Position numbers and translations under genes: made by a program. Source: Humibacillus xanthopallidus (lineage in GTDB: Bacteria; Actinomycetota; Actinomycetes; Actinomycetales; Dermatophilaceae). Taken from it: a stretch of DNA of 64,000 nucleotides. The stretch spans positions 1,116,001-1,180,000 of the forward strand of contig NZ_VFQF01000003.1 of the NCBI RefSeq assembly GCF_006717145.1. Direction: 5' to 3'. Under the pieces are notes generated by a model. It searched no databases, was not told where the DNA came from, and saw only the letters and a program-made list of their open reading frames with translations. Shown here piece after piece: positions 51,678-61,719 of the stretch; the stretch's first letter is position 1; each line of letters starts with the position of its first letter.

Positions 51678-54176
51678 ATGCGCAGTCTCACCCTGGCCGA
51701 AGCCCGCGAGCGGGCAGCCCTGCTCACCGTCACGTCGTATGCCGTCGAGCTCGACCTCGACCAAGGCGCGGAGGTCTTCGGCTCGCTCACGACCGTCCGC
51801 TTCGCGTGCAGCGCCCCGGGTGCCGACACCTGGGTCGACCTCAAGGCCCGCTCCGTCGAGACGGTCAGCCTCAACGGCGCCGACCTCGACCCCACCGCCG
51901 TCGTCGACGGGCGCCTGCCGCTGACCGGCCTCGCGGCCGAGAACGAGCTCGTCGTCGCAGCGACGATGGCCTACAGCCACGACGGCCAGGGCCTGCACCG
52001 GGCGACGGACCCCGCCGACCAGCGCGACTACGTCTACGGGCACCTCTTCCTCGACGCCGCGCCGAGTGTCTACGCCTGCTTCGACCAGCCCGACCTCAAG
52101 GCTCCCTACGACGTCGTCGTCCGCGCGCCGCTCGAGTGGACCGTCGTCGGCAACGGCGCGGCGACCCGCACCGAGGCCGGCACCTGGCACCTCGCGACGA
52201 CCAAGCCCCTCGCCACCTACTTCGTGACGGTCTGCGCCGGGCCCTACGTCTCCGTGCACGACGAGCACGACGGCATACCGCTCGGCCTGCACGCGCGGGC
52301 GTCGCTGCGTGAGCCGCTGGAGCGGCACGCGGCCGAGATCTTCGACGTGACGAAGCGGTCGTTCGACTACTTCCACGGGCTGTTCGGCATCCGTTACCCG
52401 TTCGGGGAGTACCACCAGGTCTTCGTGCCGGAGTTCAACGCCGGAGCGATGGAGAACCCGGGCTGCGTGACGTTCCGCGACCAGTACCTCTACCGCGGGT
52501 CGGCCACACGTGACGAGCTGTTGACGCGCGCCAACACGGTGAGCCACGAGATGTCGCACATGTGGTTCGGCGACCTCGTGACGATGAAGTGGTGGGACGA
52601 CCTCTGGCTCAACGAGTCCTTCGCGGAGTACATGAGCCACCGCTGCCTCGTCGAGGCGACGGAGTATGCCGATGCCTGGGTCGACTCCTCGATCGTGCGC
52701 AAGGTCTGGGGCTACGGCGCCGAACGTTCACCCTCGACCCACCCGGTCGCCGGCGTCGAGGCGCTCGATGCCCAGAGCGCGCTGCAGAACTTCGACGGCA
52801 TCTCCTACGCCAAGGGCGCGGCTGCCCTGCGCCAGCTCATCGCCCACGTCGGCGACGACCAGTTCATCGCCGGGGTGCGGGCCTACCTCACCGACAAGTC
52901 GTATGCCAACGGCACCCTCGCGGACTTCCTCGGCGCGATCGAGGCAGCCAGCGGCACCGACCTCGGGGCGTGGTCGCGGGCGTGGCTTCTGACGGCCGAC
53001 CGCGACACCCTGTCGGTGCGGCTCGAGGAGCAGGGCGGCGTCATCCACTCCGCTGTCGCCGTCCGTGAGACGCCGGCGGACCGACCGGCCGACCGGCCGC
53101 ACACCTTCGACGTGGCGGGCTGGACCGACGGGGTCGAGGTGGCGCGGGTGACGACGACCGTCACGGCGTCCGAGACCGCGCTCGACGGGTTGCAGGGCGC
53201 CCCCGAGCCTGCCGTCGTCGTGCCCAACGCGAGCGACCTCACGTGGGCCCGGGTCCAGCTGTCCGACAGCACCCTCGCCGCCCTGCCGGGCCAGCTCCCG
53301 CTCGTGCCGGACCAGCAGGCGCGAGCGGTGGTCTGGAGCGCCCTCATCGACGGCGTGCACGGAGCCACGGTGTCGCCGGACGCCTTCCTCGACGTCGTCG
53401 AGGCAGCCTGGCCCAAGGAGACCAACTCCTCGATCCTCACCCGGGTCTCGGCCTACTCCGAGCACCGCATCGTGCCCTACTTCGTGCCGCGGGCGCGTCA
53501 GGCCGACTCCCTCGCCCGCCTTGCGGCGAGCGGTCGGGCGCTGCTCGGCACGGCGCCGGCGGGCAGCACCGAGTCGCTCGCCGCCGCCCGACTCGTCGCC
53601 GGGGCGAGCGACGACGAGGCCCTGCTGCGCGCGTGGGCCGACGGCGACTCCCTGCCCGACGGACTGCAGGACGACGGCGACTTCCGCTGGATCGTCGTGC
53701 GCAACCTCGCCGCCCGCGGACTCGTCGACGTCGCCGGGGTCGAGTCCTACCGGGCCAAGGACGACACGCTCCAAGGCGGTCTCAACGCGCTGATGTGCCG
53801 CGCCTCGCTGCCCGACCCGGAGGCCAAGGACTGGGCGTGGCAGCAGCTCACTGGCCGGCACGGCCGGTCGAACTACGAGATGGTGCACCTCGCCCGCGGC
53901 TTCTGGAACGCCCCCGACGACGCGCTCGTGGCGGACTACGTGCCCCGCTACTTCACCGACGTGCCGGCCATGGCCGAGTGGGTCGGCGAGGACGCCCTCT
54001 CACGCGTCGTGCTCGTCGCCTTCCCGAAGGTCTTCGCCGACGAGACCGCGGGCCTCAGCGCGCGCACCCTCGAGCGAGACGACCTCACGCCGGCCGTGCG
54101 CCGCTCGCTCGTCGACGCAGACGCGGAGCTGCGCGAGGCCCTCGCGTCGCGGGCGACCTTCGGCGCCGCCGTCTGA
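51678..54176 (+). CDS. pepN: Aminopeptidase N (M1 family)
   Basis: This 832-residue zinc aminopeptidase removes N-terminal residues from peptides. The exopeptidase motif NAGAMENPG and the zinc motif SHEMSHMWFGD (HExxH), followed about 18 residues later by the third ligand in NESFAEYMSHR, are clear. The ERAP-like C-terminal helical domain fills the rest. ATG 51678 is preferred over a start 19 codons upstream inside the spacer. It is coupled to the next gene by TGATG. Confidence 0.93.
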   Translation: MRSLTLAEARERAALLTVTSYAVELDLDQGAEVFGSLTTVRFACSAPGADTWVDLKARSVETVSLNGADLDPTAVVDGRLPLTGLAAENELVVAATMAYSHDGQGLHRATDPADQRDYVYGHLFLDAAPSVYACFDQPDLKAPYDVVVRAPLEWTVVGNGAATRTEAGTWHLATTKPLATYFVTVCAGPYVSVHDEHDGIPLGLHARASLREPLERHAAEIFDVTKRSFDYFHGLFGIRYPFGEYHQVFVPEFNAGAMENPGCVTFRDQYLYRGSATRDELLTRANTVSHEMSHMWFGDLVTMKWWDDLWLNESFAEYMSHRCLVEATEYADAWVDSSIVRKVWGYGAERSPSTHPVAGVEALDAQSALQNFDGISYAKGAAALRQLIAHVGDDQFIAGVRAYLTDKSYANGTLADFLGAIEAASGTDLGAWSRAWLLTADRDTLSVRLEEQGGVIHSAVAVRETPADRPADRPHTFDVAGWTDGVEVARVTTTVTASETALDGLQGAPEPAVVVPNASDLTWARVQLSDSTLAALPGQLPLVPDQQARAVVWSALIDGVHGATVSPDAFLDVVEAAWPKETNSSILTRVSAYSEHRIVPYFVPRARQADSLARLAASGRALLGTAPAGSTESLAAARLVAGASDDEALLRAWADGDSLPDGLQDDGDFRWIVVRNLAARGLVDVAGVESYRAKDDTLQGGLNALMCRASLPDPEAKDWAWQQLTGRHGRSNYEMVHLARGFWNAPDDALVADYVPRYFTDVPAMAEWVGEDALSRVVLVAFPKVFADETAGLSARTLERDDLTPAVRRSLVDADAELREALASRATFGAAV

Positions 54177-55021
54177 TGGTCGTGACCGCGCCCGGCCGCG
54201 ACGAGCTGCCCGAGGTCGTGCAGAGCGTGACCGCGGCCCATGCCGAGCTCCTCGGGCAGCGGCTGCCCGGGCTGCTCGAGGGTCTGCACCTGCACGGCTC
54301 GATCGGTTTCGGTGGCGAGTTCGTCGCCGGGAGCGACATCGACTTCGTCGCGGTCGTGAGCCGGCGCCCCACCGAGGACGAGATCGAGGCGCTGCGACAG
54401 GTGCACGCAGAGCTCGAACGGCGGTGGCCGGAGCCTGCCTACGACGGCTTCTACCTGCTCGAGACCGACCTCGCCGGCCGCCCCCAGGATGTGCCCGAGG
54501 GGCCGGGCGTGCTGCACCAGTGGTTCGACGTCGGCACCCACGCAGACGTCACGGACATCACCTGGCGAGAGCTGCGCGACCACGGGATCACGTTGTGCGG
54601 CAAGGAGCTTCGTGATCTCGAGATCTGGAGCGACGATGTCGCACTGCACCGCGCGACGCGCGAGAACCTCGACACGTACTGGCGGATGCAGCTTGAGGCG
54701 ATGCACCACCACCCGCGCGAGGCGTCGCTGCCGCAGGCGGCCGAGTGGGGCGGGCTGGGCGCGCCCCGGCTCGTGCACCTGCTCGTCACGGGGCACCCGA
54801 CGTCCAAGTCGGGTGCCGGCCGCTGGGCGATCAAGGCCTACCCCCAGCACCGCGAGCTCGTCGAGGAGGCGCTGCGCGTGCGGGAGCGTCCCGACGACCC
54901 GTCGACGTATGCCGCCGAGCCCGACCGTCGTCGCCGTGACCTCATCGCCCTGATGACGGAGGTCATCGCCGACGGCGTCGCGCTGACCGACCCGCCGGCG
55001 GATGGCGCGCGGGTCCCGTGA
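54176..55021 (+). CDS. Nucleotidyltransferase of the aminoglycoside adenylyltransferase type
   Basis: A 281-residue protein with the polymerase-beta-like catalytic signature HGSIGFGGEFVAGSDIDF near residue 40 (GS plus a paired DxD) and the later TDITWRELRDHGITLCG stretch typical of AadA-like ANT enzymes with a C-terminal DUF4111 helical domain. Some relatives confer streptomycin/spectinomycin resistance, others are of unknown function, so resistance is not claimed. It is coupled to pepN and to the GNAT gene. Confidence 0.75.
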   Translation: MVVTAPGRDELPEVVQSVTAAHAELLGQRLPGLLEGLHLHGSIGFGGEFVAGSDIDFVAVVSRRPTEDEIEALRQVHAELERRWPEPAYDGFYLLETDLAGRPQDVPEGPGVLHQWFDVGTHADVTDITWRELRDHGITLCGKELRDLEIWSDDVALHRATRENLDTYWRMQLEAMHHHPREASLPQAAEWGGLGAPRLVHLLVTGHPTSKSGAGRWAIKAYPQHRELVEEALRVRERPDDPSTYAAEPDRRRRDLIALMTEVIADGVALTDPPADGARVP

Positions 55022-55539
55022 CGGAGGCCGGCTCCTGGGTCATCGAGCTCGCCGACGTGAACAACCCGGCGTGCGAGGCGCTCCTGCACGACTACTACGT
55101 CGAGGTGAGCGACCGCTACTACCGGCTGCGCGAGGGGCGGGACTCCACTCCGGAGGAGATCGAGACCGGCTTCCCACAGATGCGCAGCGACGACCTCGCG
55201 CCGCCGACGGGTGAGTTCATCGTGGCCCGCCGTGCCGACGACGAGACCGCCCTCGTCGGCTGCGTCGGTCTCCGGCGCCTCCGCGACGACACCGGTGCGC
55301 GAGTTGCGGAGCTGCGACGGCTCTACGTCCGACCCGAGCTGCGGCGGGCGGGGCTCGGCGGCAGCCTGCTGCTCTGCGTCGAGGATGTCGCCCGGGTGTG
55401 GGGCGTTACGGCGATGCGGCTCGACACGAGGCTCGACCTCGAGGAGGCGCGCGCTCTCTACCTGCGCCACGGGTGGGTCGAGGTGCCACCCTTCTCCGAC
55501 GCGTTCTACGCCGAGGTCTGGTACGCCAAGGACCTGTGA
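55018..55539 (+). CDS. GNAT-family N-acetyltransferase
   Basis: This 173-residue acetyl-CoA-dependent acetyltransferase has motif A in RRLYVRPELRRAGLGGSLL and the C-terminal ARALYLRHGWVEVPPF. The substrate is unknown. GTG 55018 overlaps the upstream stop, so it is the last gene of the pepN operon. Acetyl- and adenylyl-transferase genes side by side hint at small-molecule modification, but this is only context. Confidence 0.85.
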   Translation: MTEAGSWVIELADVNNPACEALLHDYYVEVSDRYYRLREGRDSTPEEIETGFPQMRSDDLAPPTGEFIVARRADDETALVGCVGLRRLRDDTGARVAELRRLYVRPELRRAGLGGSLLLCVEDVARVWGVTAMRLDTRLDLEEARALYLRHGWVEVPPFSDAFYAEVWYAKDL

Positions 55540-55585
55540 AGCCGCCAGCCGCAGGCAGGGACGGGACCTGCAGACGGGCCGGGCG

Positions 55586-56008
55586 TCACGCGGGCGGGTC
55601 GAAGGCCGCGTCGAAGGCCGTCGTGTGGCGAGGTTCGTAGAGCATGATCTCGTCCGCCCCCGGCACCTCGAGCATGACGCAGAGCCCGAAGCCCCGGTCG
55701 ACGGGCTCCGCGGCGAACGTGGCTCCGCGAGAAGCGAGCTCTGCCATCGTCGAGACGATGTCGTCACACATCAACGACATCGCATGGTGCCGCGGAGCGG
55801 TCCACCCGGAGCCCTCGGGTCCGCGCGTGGGGTGGACGCCGACCTCGCTCGGACCGGTGCCGAAGATGAGCCACGCCTCAGCGCCGGCGGCCTCACCCTG
55901 GGTGGAGCCGCCGTCGGCGACGAAGGGCCACCGCAGCACGTCGCGGAAGAACGCGCGCGTGGCCGCGGCGTCGTCGGAGTAGATGAGGTTGTGAACGGCG
56001 GTGATCAT
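55586..56008 (-). CDS. VOC (glyoxalase/bleomycin-resistance-like) superfamily protein
   Basis: A 140-residue protein with the paired beta-alpha-beta-beta-beta modules of the vicinal oxygen chelate fold (AVHNLIYSDDAAATRAFFRDVL and later HHAMSLMCDDIVSTMAEL). Candidate metal-binding residues include the His in AVHN and the C-terminal Glu of IMLYEP. The reaction is unknown. It is monocistronic on the minus strand; a 17-bp repeat carrying CGGCATAC lies just upstream of its start. Confidence 0.8.
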   Translation of the reverse strand: MITAVHNLIYSDDAAATRAFFRDVLRWPFVADGGSTQGEAAGAEAWLIFGTGPSEVGVHPTRGPEGSGWTAPRHHAMSLMCDDIVSTMAELASRGATFAAEPVDRGFGLCVMLEVPGADEIMLYEPRHTTAFDAAFDPPA

Positions 56009-56032
56009 GACTGGACGCTACGCCGCACGCGT

Positions 56033-56083
56033 GGGCAACGGCATACGACGGGCAACGGCATACGACGGGCAACGGCATACGCC
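56033..56083. repeat. 17-bp tandem repeat, three copies, carrying CGGCATAC
   Basis: The unit GGGCAACGGCATACGAC is repeated at 56033, 56050 and 56067 (last unit ends GCC). Each unit contains the genome-wide octamer CGGCATAC. It lies about 25 bp upstream of the VOC gene start, in its likely promoter region. Confidence 0.9.
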
Positions 56084-56108
56084 CGCGCGTCGGAGACCTC
56101 TGGCTCTC

Positions 56109-56204
56109 CTCTGTGTTGAGTCGCGGACTGACGCAGTTCGCAGCCCACGCGCGGCGGGACTGGGGGGTGGCTGCAGCTGAGTCGCGGGCTGACGCAACGC
56201 AGAG
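56109..56204. repeat. Paired TGAGTCGCG-family elements with inverted outer ends
   Basis: The 19-mers TGAGTCGCGGACTGACGCA (56117-56135) and TGAGTCGCGGGCTGACGCA (56178-56196) differ at one base and lie in direct order. The outer ends CTCTGTGTTGAG (56109-56120) and CGCAACGCAGAG (56193-56204) pair at 10 of 12 positions. The element at 30689-30751 is a relative. They fill the gap between the VOC gene and the end of the SDR gene. Confidence 0.8.
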
Positions 56205-56240
56205 GAAGCGCGCGACAGGTCTGGGATGGCCCGGGTCGGG

Positions 56241-57842
56241 TCACCAGGGGCTGGGCTCGTAGTCCTTGACGAAGCAGCCGTAGAGGTCATCGCCGGCCTC
56301 CCCGCGGACGATGGGGTCGTAGACGCGAGCGGCTCCGTCGACGAGGTCGAGGGGCGCGTGCCAGCCCTCGGCGGCGATCCGCAGCTTCTCGTCGTGCGGA
56401 CGCTCGTCGGTGATCCAGCCGGTGTCGACGGCCGTCATGAGGATGCGGTCGGACTCGAACATCTCGCCCGCGCTCGTCCGGGTCAGCATGTTGAGGGCGG
56501 CCTTGGCCATGTTGGTGTGCGGGTGGCCGGGGCCCTTGTAGCGCCGCGAGAACTGGCCCTCCATCGCCGAGACGTTGACGACATAGGCACGCCGAGCCCC
56601 CGCCGCCACCGCCGCTCGCATGGCCGGCCGCAGCTGGGAGACGAGGATGAACGGCGCCGTCGAGTTGCACAGCTGCACCTCGAGCAGCTCTAGCGGGTCG
56701 ACCTCCTCGACCTTCTGCGTCCACGAGTTCGTGCGCTGGAGGTCCGGCAGCAGGCCGCCCGCGTCGACAGCGGTTCCGGCGCGGTGTGCCTCGAGGCTCG
56801 CGTTGCCGGCCGAGAGCGCAAGCGCCGTCATGGACGCCGCGGTCTGGGCCGCGACGGCGTGCTCGACCGACTCGCCGTCGTGGTGCGCCACGGCGTGGGT
56901 CTCGAGCGCGCCCGCGATCGAGGCGGGGTGCGCCTCGCTGATCCGGTCGAAGGTCACCATCTCGGGCAGGGCCACACCGTCGGGCAACGGGGCGGACTCG
57001 AGCTCGACGAGGTTGCTGTAGGCGCCGGGGGAGCGGCGCACCGTCTGGGCCGCGTTGTTGATGAGGATGTCGAGCGGGCCGGCGGCGCTCACCTCGTCGG
57101 CGAGGGCGACGACCTGGGTGGGGTCGCGCAGGTCGATGCCGACGATCTTGAGCCGGTGGATCCAGTCGGCGCTGTCGTCCATCGCCGAGAAGCGGCGCAT
57201 CGCGTCCTTGGGGAAGCGGGTCGTGATCGTCGTGTGTGCCCCGTCGCGGAGCAGCCGCAGGGCGATGTACATGCCGATCTTGGCCCGGCCGCCGGTGAGA
57301 AGCGCGCGCTTGCCGGTGAGGTCGGTGCGCTGGTCACGCTTGGCGTGCGACCGGGCCGCGCAGTCCGGGCAGAGCCAGTGGTAGAACGCGTCGACGAGCG
57401 TGTAGTCGGCCTTGCAGATGTAGCACCCGCGGGCGTTGACGAGCTCGCCGGCGTAGGCGCCCTTCGCGTTCGAGACGAGCGGTATGCCGCGGGTCTCGTC
57501 GTCGATGCGCATCGGCGACCCCGTGGCGGTCGACTCGATGACCTGGCGGTCAGCCTTGCGCTCGGCCCACGTCTTCGCGTTGCGCCGGTCCTTCTTCAGC
57601 CGCTTGTAGAGCAGGGACGCCGCGCGCTTCAAGGTCTCGAAGTCCGGGTCGTCGATGTCGAGCCGCGGAGCGAGGTCGAGCACGCGCACCGCGGTGGCGA
57701 CGTCGGCCGGGTCGAGGCGCGGGGTCGCCATCGGGTCGAGCGGGGTGTCGAACGTCGGGTCGAGCGTCGGGTCGTCCACGGGGTCGAGCGTCGGGTCCAG
57801 CACGGGGTCGTGCACGGGGCCGGTCTCCTGCGGGTCACTCAC
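56241..57842 (-). CDS. SDR-family oxidoreductase with zinc-ribbon-like insertion and Asp-Pro repeat leader
   Basis: A 533-residue protein. The start region is a low-complexity run of LDP/DPT repeats (DPTLDPVDDPTLDPTFDTP), followed by a basic helical segment. CYICKADYTLV and LCPDCAARS form a CxxC pair set resembling a zinc ribbon. The classical SDR fold follows: cofactor loop ALLTGGRAKIGMYIALRLL, NNAAQTV, a YKGPGHPHTNMAKAAL segment holding Tyr and Lys of the active site, and SAMEGQFS. Substrate unknown. GTG 57842 is the chosen start; the longer frame has no coding look. Confidence 0.72.
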   Translation of the reverse strand: MSDPQETGPVHDPVLDPTLDPVDDPTLDPTFDTPLDPMATPRLDPADVATAVRVLDLAPRLDIDDPDFETLKRAASLLYKRLKKDRRNAKTWAERKADRQVIESTATGSPMRIDDETRGIPLVSNAKGAYAGELVNARGCYICKADYTLVDAFYHWLCPDCAARSHAKRDQRTDLTGKRALLTGGRAKIGMYIALRLLRDGAHTTITTRFPKDAMRRFSAMDDSADWIHRLKIVGIDLRDPTQVVALADEVSAAGPLDILINNAAQTVRRSPGAYSNLVELESAPLPDGVALPEMVTFDRISEAHPASIAGALETHAVAHHDGESVEHAVAAQTAASMTALALSAGNASLEAHRAGTAVDAGGLLPDLQRTNSWTQKVEEVDPLELLEVQLCNSTAPFILVSQLRPAMRAAVAAGARRAYVVNVSAMEGQFSRRYKGPGHPHTNMAKAALNMLTRTSAGEMFESDRILMTAVDTGWITDERPHDEKLRIAAEGWHAPLDLVDGAARVYDPIVRGEAGDDLYGCFVKDYEPSPW

Positions 57843-57999
57843 CGGGAGAGCGTACGCGGTCGCAGGCTCCGGCCCCGAACGCGCGAACGCCGCCGCCACA
57901 CGCTCGCTCGGGACGAGGGGTGGCGGCGGCGCGGTCGCGGCGGTTGCAGCTGCCGCGAGCGGCCTGCGGTCCGGGATGCCGCACAGGGGATTCGGCACC

Positions 58000-58017
58000 C
58001 CGGACGCAGGAGTCCGG
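58000..58017 (-). terminator. Possible terminator between HtrA and SDR genes
   Basis: CCGGAC (58000-58005) and GTCCGG (58012-58017) form a short stem with a 6-nt loop, 44 nt downstream of the HtrA stop on the minus strand. There is no T-tract, so it is weak. The rest of this 219-nt gap shows only short GACGGTCGTCA repeats near 58041-58058. Confidence 0.3.
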
Positions 58018-58061
58018 TCGGTTGACGGTCAGTCGGTGGTCAGACGGTCGTCAGACGGTCG

Positions 58062-59336
58062 TCAGTTGGAGGTGGCGGGCTTGACCGCGAGGGTGACCTG
58101 CACGTCCTGGCGGACGCCGTCGCGGATCAGGGTGACCGTCGCCTTGTCTCCGGCCGTCATGGCCCGGATCTGGGCGACGAGGGCCGTCGAGGAGTCGACC
58201 GGCTGGCCGTTGACGGCGATGATGACGTCACCGGTCTTGATGCCGGCGTTGGCGGCCGGCGTGCCGCTGTTGACCGCCGCGACCTGGGCCCCGGCGCGCT
58301 GGGCGGAGCCGTCCTTGACCGTCGTGTCCTTGGCGCTGACACCGAGGAAGGCGTGCTCGGCCTGCCCGGTCTTGATCAGCTGCTGCGAGATCGATTTGGC
58401 CTCCTTGACGGGGATCGCGAAGCCGATGCCGATGTTGCCGCCCTGGGTGCCCTGCGCCGCGCCCAGCGAGGCGATGGCGCTGTTGATGCCGACGAGCTCG
58501 CCCTTGGCGTTGACGAGGGCGCCACCGGAGTTGCCGGGGTTGATCGCGGCCGAGGTCTGGATGGCGTTGGTCACGACGCTGTCGCTCGAGGTCGAGCCGT
58601 TGGGCGAGGGGCTGGCCTCGCTCGTGCTGACCGGTCGGTTGAGGGCCGACACGATGCCCGTGGTGACGGTGCCGGAGAGGCCGAGCGGGTTGCCGACGGC
58701 CATGACCGGGTCGCCGACCTTGAGGATCGAGCTGTCGCCGAGGCTGATCGGCGTGAGGTCGCTCGGGGCCGAGGTCAGCTTGATGACGGCGAGGTCGGTC
58801 GACGGGTCGGTGCCGACGATGGTGGCGCCGTAGGTGCGCCCGTCGGCGAGGGTGACGCTGATCGCACCGTTGCCCGTGGCGTCGCCGACGACGTGGTTGT
58901 TGGTCAGCACGTGACCGTTGGTGTCGAGGATGACGCCGGAGCCCGCGCCGGAGCCCTGCTGCGTCGTCACGTCGATGCTGACGACGCTGGGCGAGACGGC
59001 CTTGGCGACGGCGGTCCAGTCGGGAGCCGTGGCGCTGCCCTGGATGACGGTGGGTGACGAGCCCTGGTTCTGGGTCGTCGTCGAGGCCGTCGTGGTCGCG
59101 GTGGGGTTCTCGGTGAGCTGCGTGACGGCATACGTGCCGCCGCTGGCGAGGACCGCGGCGAGCAGGGCCACGCCGGCGGTCCCGGCGAAGCCGCGGCGCT
59201 CGCGACGCGGGGGCTCCTGCTTCTGGAAGCTCTGCCCGGCGGGCGGCGTCGGGGGAGCAGGTGGCATGGGCGCGCCCTGCTGGTAGTACTCGGCAGCAGT
59301 CGGGATCTGCTGCGTGGGTTCCGTTGCCATGCTCAT
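58062..59336 (-). CDS. HtrA/DegP-like membrane-anchored serine protease
   Basis: A 424-residue protein with a Pro/Gln-rich cytoplasmic start, one membrane helix (GVALLAAVLASGGTYAV, about 65-85) and an external trypsin-like domain. The triad is seen in TNNHVVG (His), STDLAVIKL (Asp) and NPGNSGGAL (Ser). A PDZ domain follows (AFLGVSAKD, KTGDVIIAVNGQPV). It probably degrades damaged envelope proteins. The gene follows a histidine kinase and response regulator on the same strand, the arrangement seen for mycobacterial mprA-mprB-pepD. Ribosome site AGGAGGAGCAGCC supports ATG 59336. Confidence 0.9.
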   Translation of the reverse strand: MSMATEPTQQIPTAAEYYQQGAPMPPAPPTPPAGQSFQKQEPPRRERRGFAGTAGVALLAAVLASGGTYAVTQLTENPTATTTASTTTQNQGSSPTVIQGSATAPDWTAVAKAVSPSVVSIDVTTQQGSGAGSGVILDTNGHVLTNNHVVGDATGNGAISVTLADGRTYGATIVGTDPSTDLAVIKLTSAPSDLTPISLGDSSILKVGDPVMAVGNPLGLSGTVTTGIVSALNRPVSTSEASPSPNGSTSSDSVVTNAIQTSAAINPGNSGGALVNAKGELVGINSAIASLGAAQGTQGGNIGIGFAIPVKEAKSISQQLIKTGQAEHAFLGVSAKDTTVKDGSAQRAGAQVAAVNSGTPAANAGIKTGDVIIAVNGQPVDSSTALVAQIRAMTAGDKATVTLIRDGVRQDVQVTLAVKPATSN

Positions 59337-59378
59337 GGCTGCTCCTCCTGCTGTGGGTCTTCCGGGCTCTTGCATCCA

Positions 59379-60932
59379 TCACACCCGGGGAGCTTTTGAC
59401 AGCGATGTGGCCTTCCTATGAACTGACTGTGCAGCCTGCGGGAGGGGCGTGCCGTTGTCGGACGGCGCCGGCTGGACCGGTAGCTCGACGATGATCGTCG
59501 CGCCGCCACCCGGGGTGTCGTCGACCCGGACGTCGCCGCCGTGCGAGGCCACGATGGCCTCGACGATGGCGAGGCCCAGCCCGCTGCCGCCGCCGCCCTT
59601 GCGGCTGCGCGACCAGTCGGCGCGGTAGAAGCGCTCGAAGACGTTCTGCCGGTCGGCCGCGGGGATGCCGGGGCCGTGGTCGCGCACGTGCAGCGCCACC
59701 CGGGCGGGGGAGCTGCCCGGGACCGGGCCGACGAGGATCTCGACCGGGGTGCCCGCCGGGGTGTGCACCCGGGCATTGGTGACGAGGTTGGTGACGACCT
59801 GCCGCAGCTGCCGCTCGTCGGCGATGAGCTCGGTCGGCTCGATCGGTCCCCGGATGCCGGTCGCCGTGAACGGGCGGTTCGCGTCGATGGTGCGGGCGTC
59901 CTGGGCTGCGTCGGCGGCGAGGACGGCGAGGTCTACGGTCTGCAGCTCGAGCGGGCGCTCACCGTCGAGGCGGGCCAGGGTGAGGAGGTCCTCGACGAGG
60001 CCGCTCATCCGGTGGCTCTCGCTCTCGATGCGGCCCATCGCCCCGGCCACGGCCTCGGACGAGGGCAGCGCGCCCTGGCGGTAGAGCTCGGCGTAGCCGC
60101 TGACGGCGGCGAGCGGGGTGCGCAGCTCGTGCGAGGCATCGGCGATGAAGCGGCGCATCCGTGCCTCGTTGGCCTGACGCACCGTGAAGCTGTGCTCGAT
60201 CCGGGCCAGCATCTGGTTGAGCGATCGAGAGAGCGAGGCGACCTCGTCGTCGGTCTCCGGCACGTCGACGCGGCGGGTGAGGTCACCGGCGGCGATGCCG
60301 GCGGCGGTGTCCTCGATGCGCGTGAGCGGCCGGAAGGTGCGACCGATGAGGAACCAGCCCAGCGCGGCGCAGGCGAGCAGGGCGATGGCGCCGATGGCCG
60401 CGGCATACCAGAGGAACTGGGTCACGGTGCGGTCGAGCTGGCGCAGCGGCAGCGCGACGACCTGGATGTGCTTGTGCGCGGAGTCGAGCTGGGCGAGGGC
60501 GAGCCACTGGCCGTCGCCGCCCTGCGAGCCGACCGTGAACGTCGTGCCGCTCTTGACGCGCGGGTCGGACGCCGTGAGCGAGGGGATGGCGGCCGGGTGC
60601 GGCTCGACGAGAGCCTCGCCGATCGACTCGACGGTGCCGTCCTCGAGGTGGATGGTGCGCACGGTGAAGCCCGTGGGCAGGCGCGGCTTGACGTTGCCGA
60701 GCTCGGTCGTCTCGTCGCTCGTGATGCTGGCGATGCTCGCGGCATACACCTTGAGCTCCTGCTCCGTCTGGCCCATGAGGTAGCGCGTGAGCAGCACGGA
60801 GACGACGAGGGTCGTCAGCGCGAGCGCGACGGCGATGAGGCCGAGGGCCACGCCGAGCAGGCGCCACCGCAGGGGCAGCGCCCGCATCCGGCGGGGGAGG
60901 GCGCGCACCCCTCGCGTGCTCGTCGACGCCAC
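59379..60932 (-). CDS. Sensor histidine kinase
   Basis: A 517-residue membrane kinase. Two transmembrane helices (about 24-49 and 172-195) flank an extracytoplasmic domain of about 120 residues, then comes HAMP (RTFRPLTRIEDTAAGIAAGDL), the H-box DASHELRTPLAAVSGYAEL, N-box TNLVTNARVHTP, and G-boxes DHGPGIP and GGSGLGLAIVEAIV. It phosphorylates the neighbouring response regulator, whose gene is 8 nt upstream on the same strand. The downstream HtrA protease makes an envelope-stress role of the MprB type likely, though the stimulus is not known. Confidence 0.9.
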   Translation of the reverse strand: MASTSTRGVRALPRRMRALPLRWRLLGVALGLIAVALALTTLVVSVLLTRYLMGQTEQELKVYAASIASITSDETTELGNVKPRLPTGFTVRTIHLEDGTVESIGEALVEPHPAAIPSLTASDPRVKSGTTFTVGSQGGDGQWLALAQLDSAHKHIQVVALPLRQLDRTVTQFLWYAAAIGAIALLACAALGWFLIGRTFRPLTRIEDTAAGIAAGDLTRRVDVPETDDEVASLSRSLNQMLARIEHSFTVRQANEARMRRFIADASHELRTPLAAVSGYAELYRQGALPSSEAVAGAMGRIESESHRMSGLVEDLLTLARLDGERPLELQTVDLAVLAADAAQDARTIDANRPFTATGIRGPIEPTELIADERQLRQVVTNLVTNARVHTPAGTPVEILVGPVPGSSPARVALHVRDHGPGIPAADRQNVFERFYRADWSRSRKGGGGSGLGLAIVEAIVASHGGDVRVDDTPGGGATIIVELPVQPAPSDNGTPLPQAAQSVHRKATSLSKAPRV

Positions 60933-60940
60933 GGCGCCGC

Positions 60941-61660
<720 letters not shown>

Positions 61661-61719
61661 GTCGTCAGTCTCCGCAAGTTTGCTGGGAGATTCCTGAGAA
61701 CGTGAGCGACGAGACTCGG

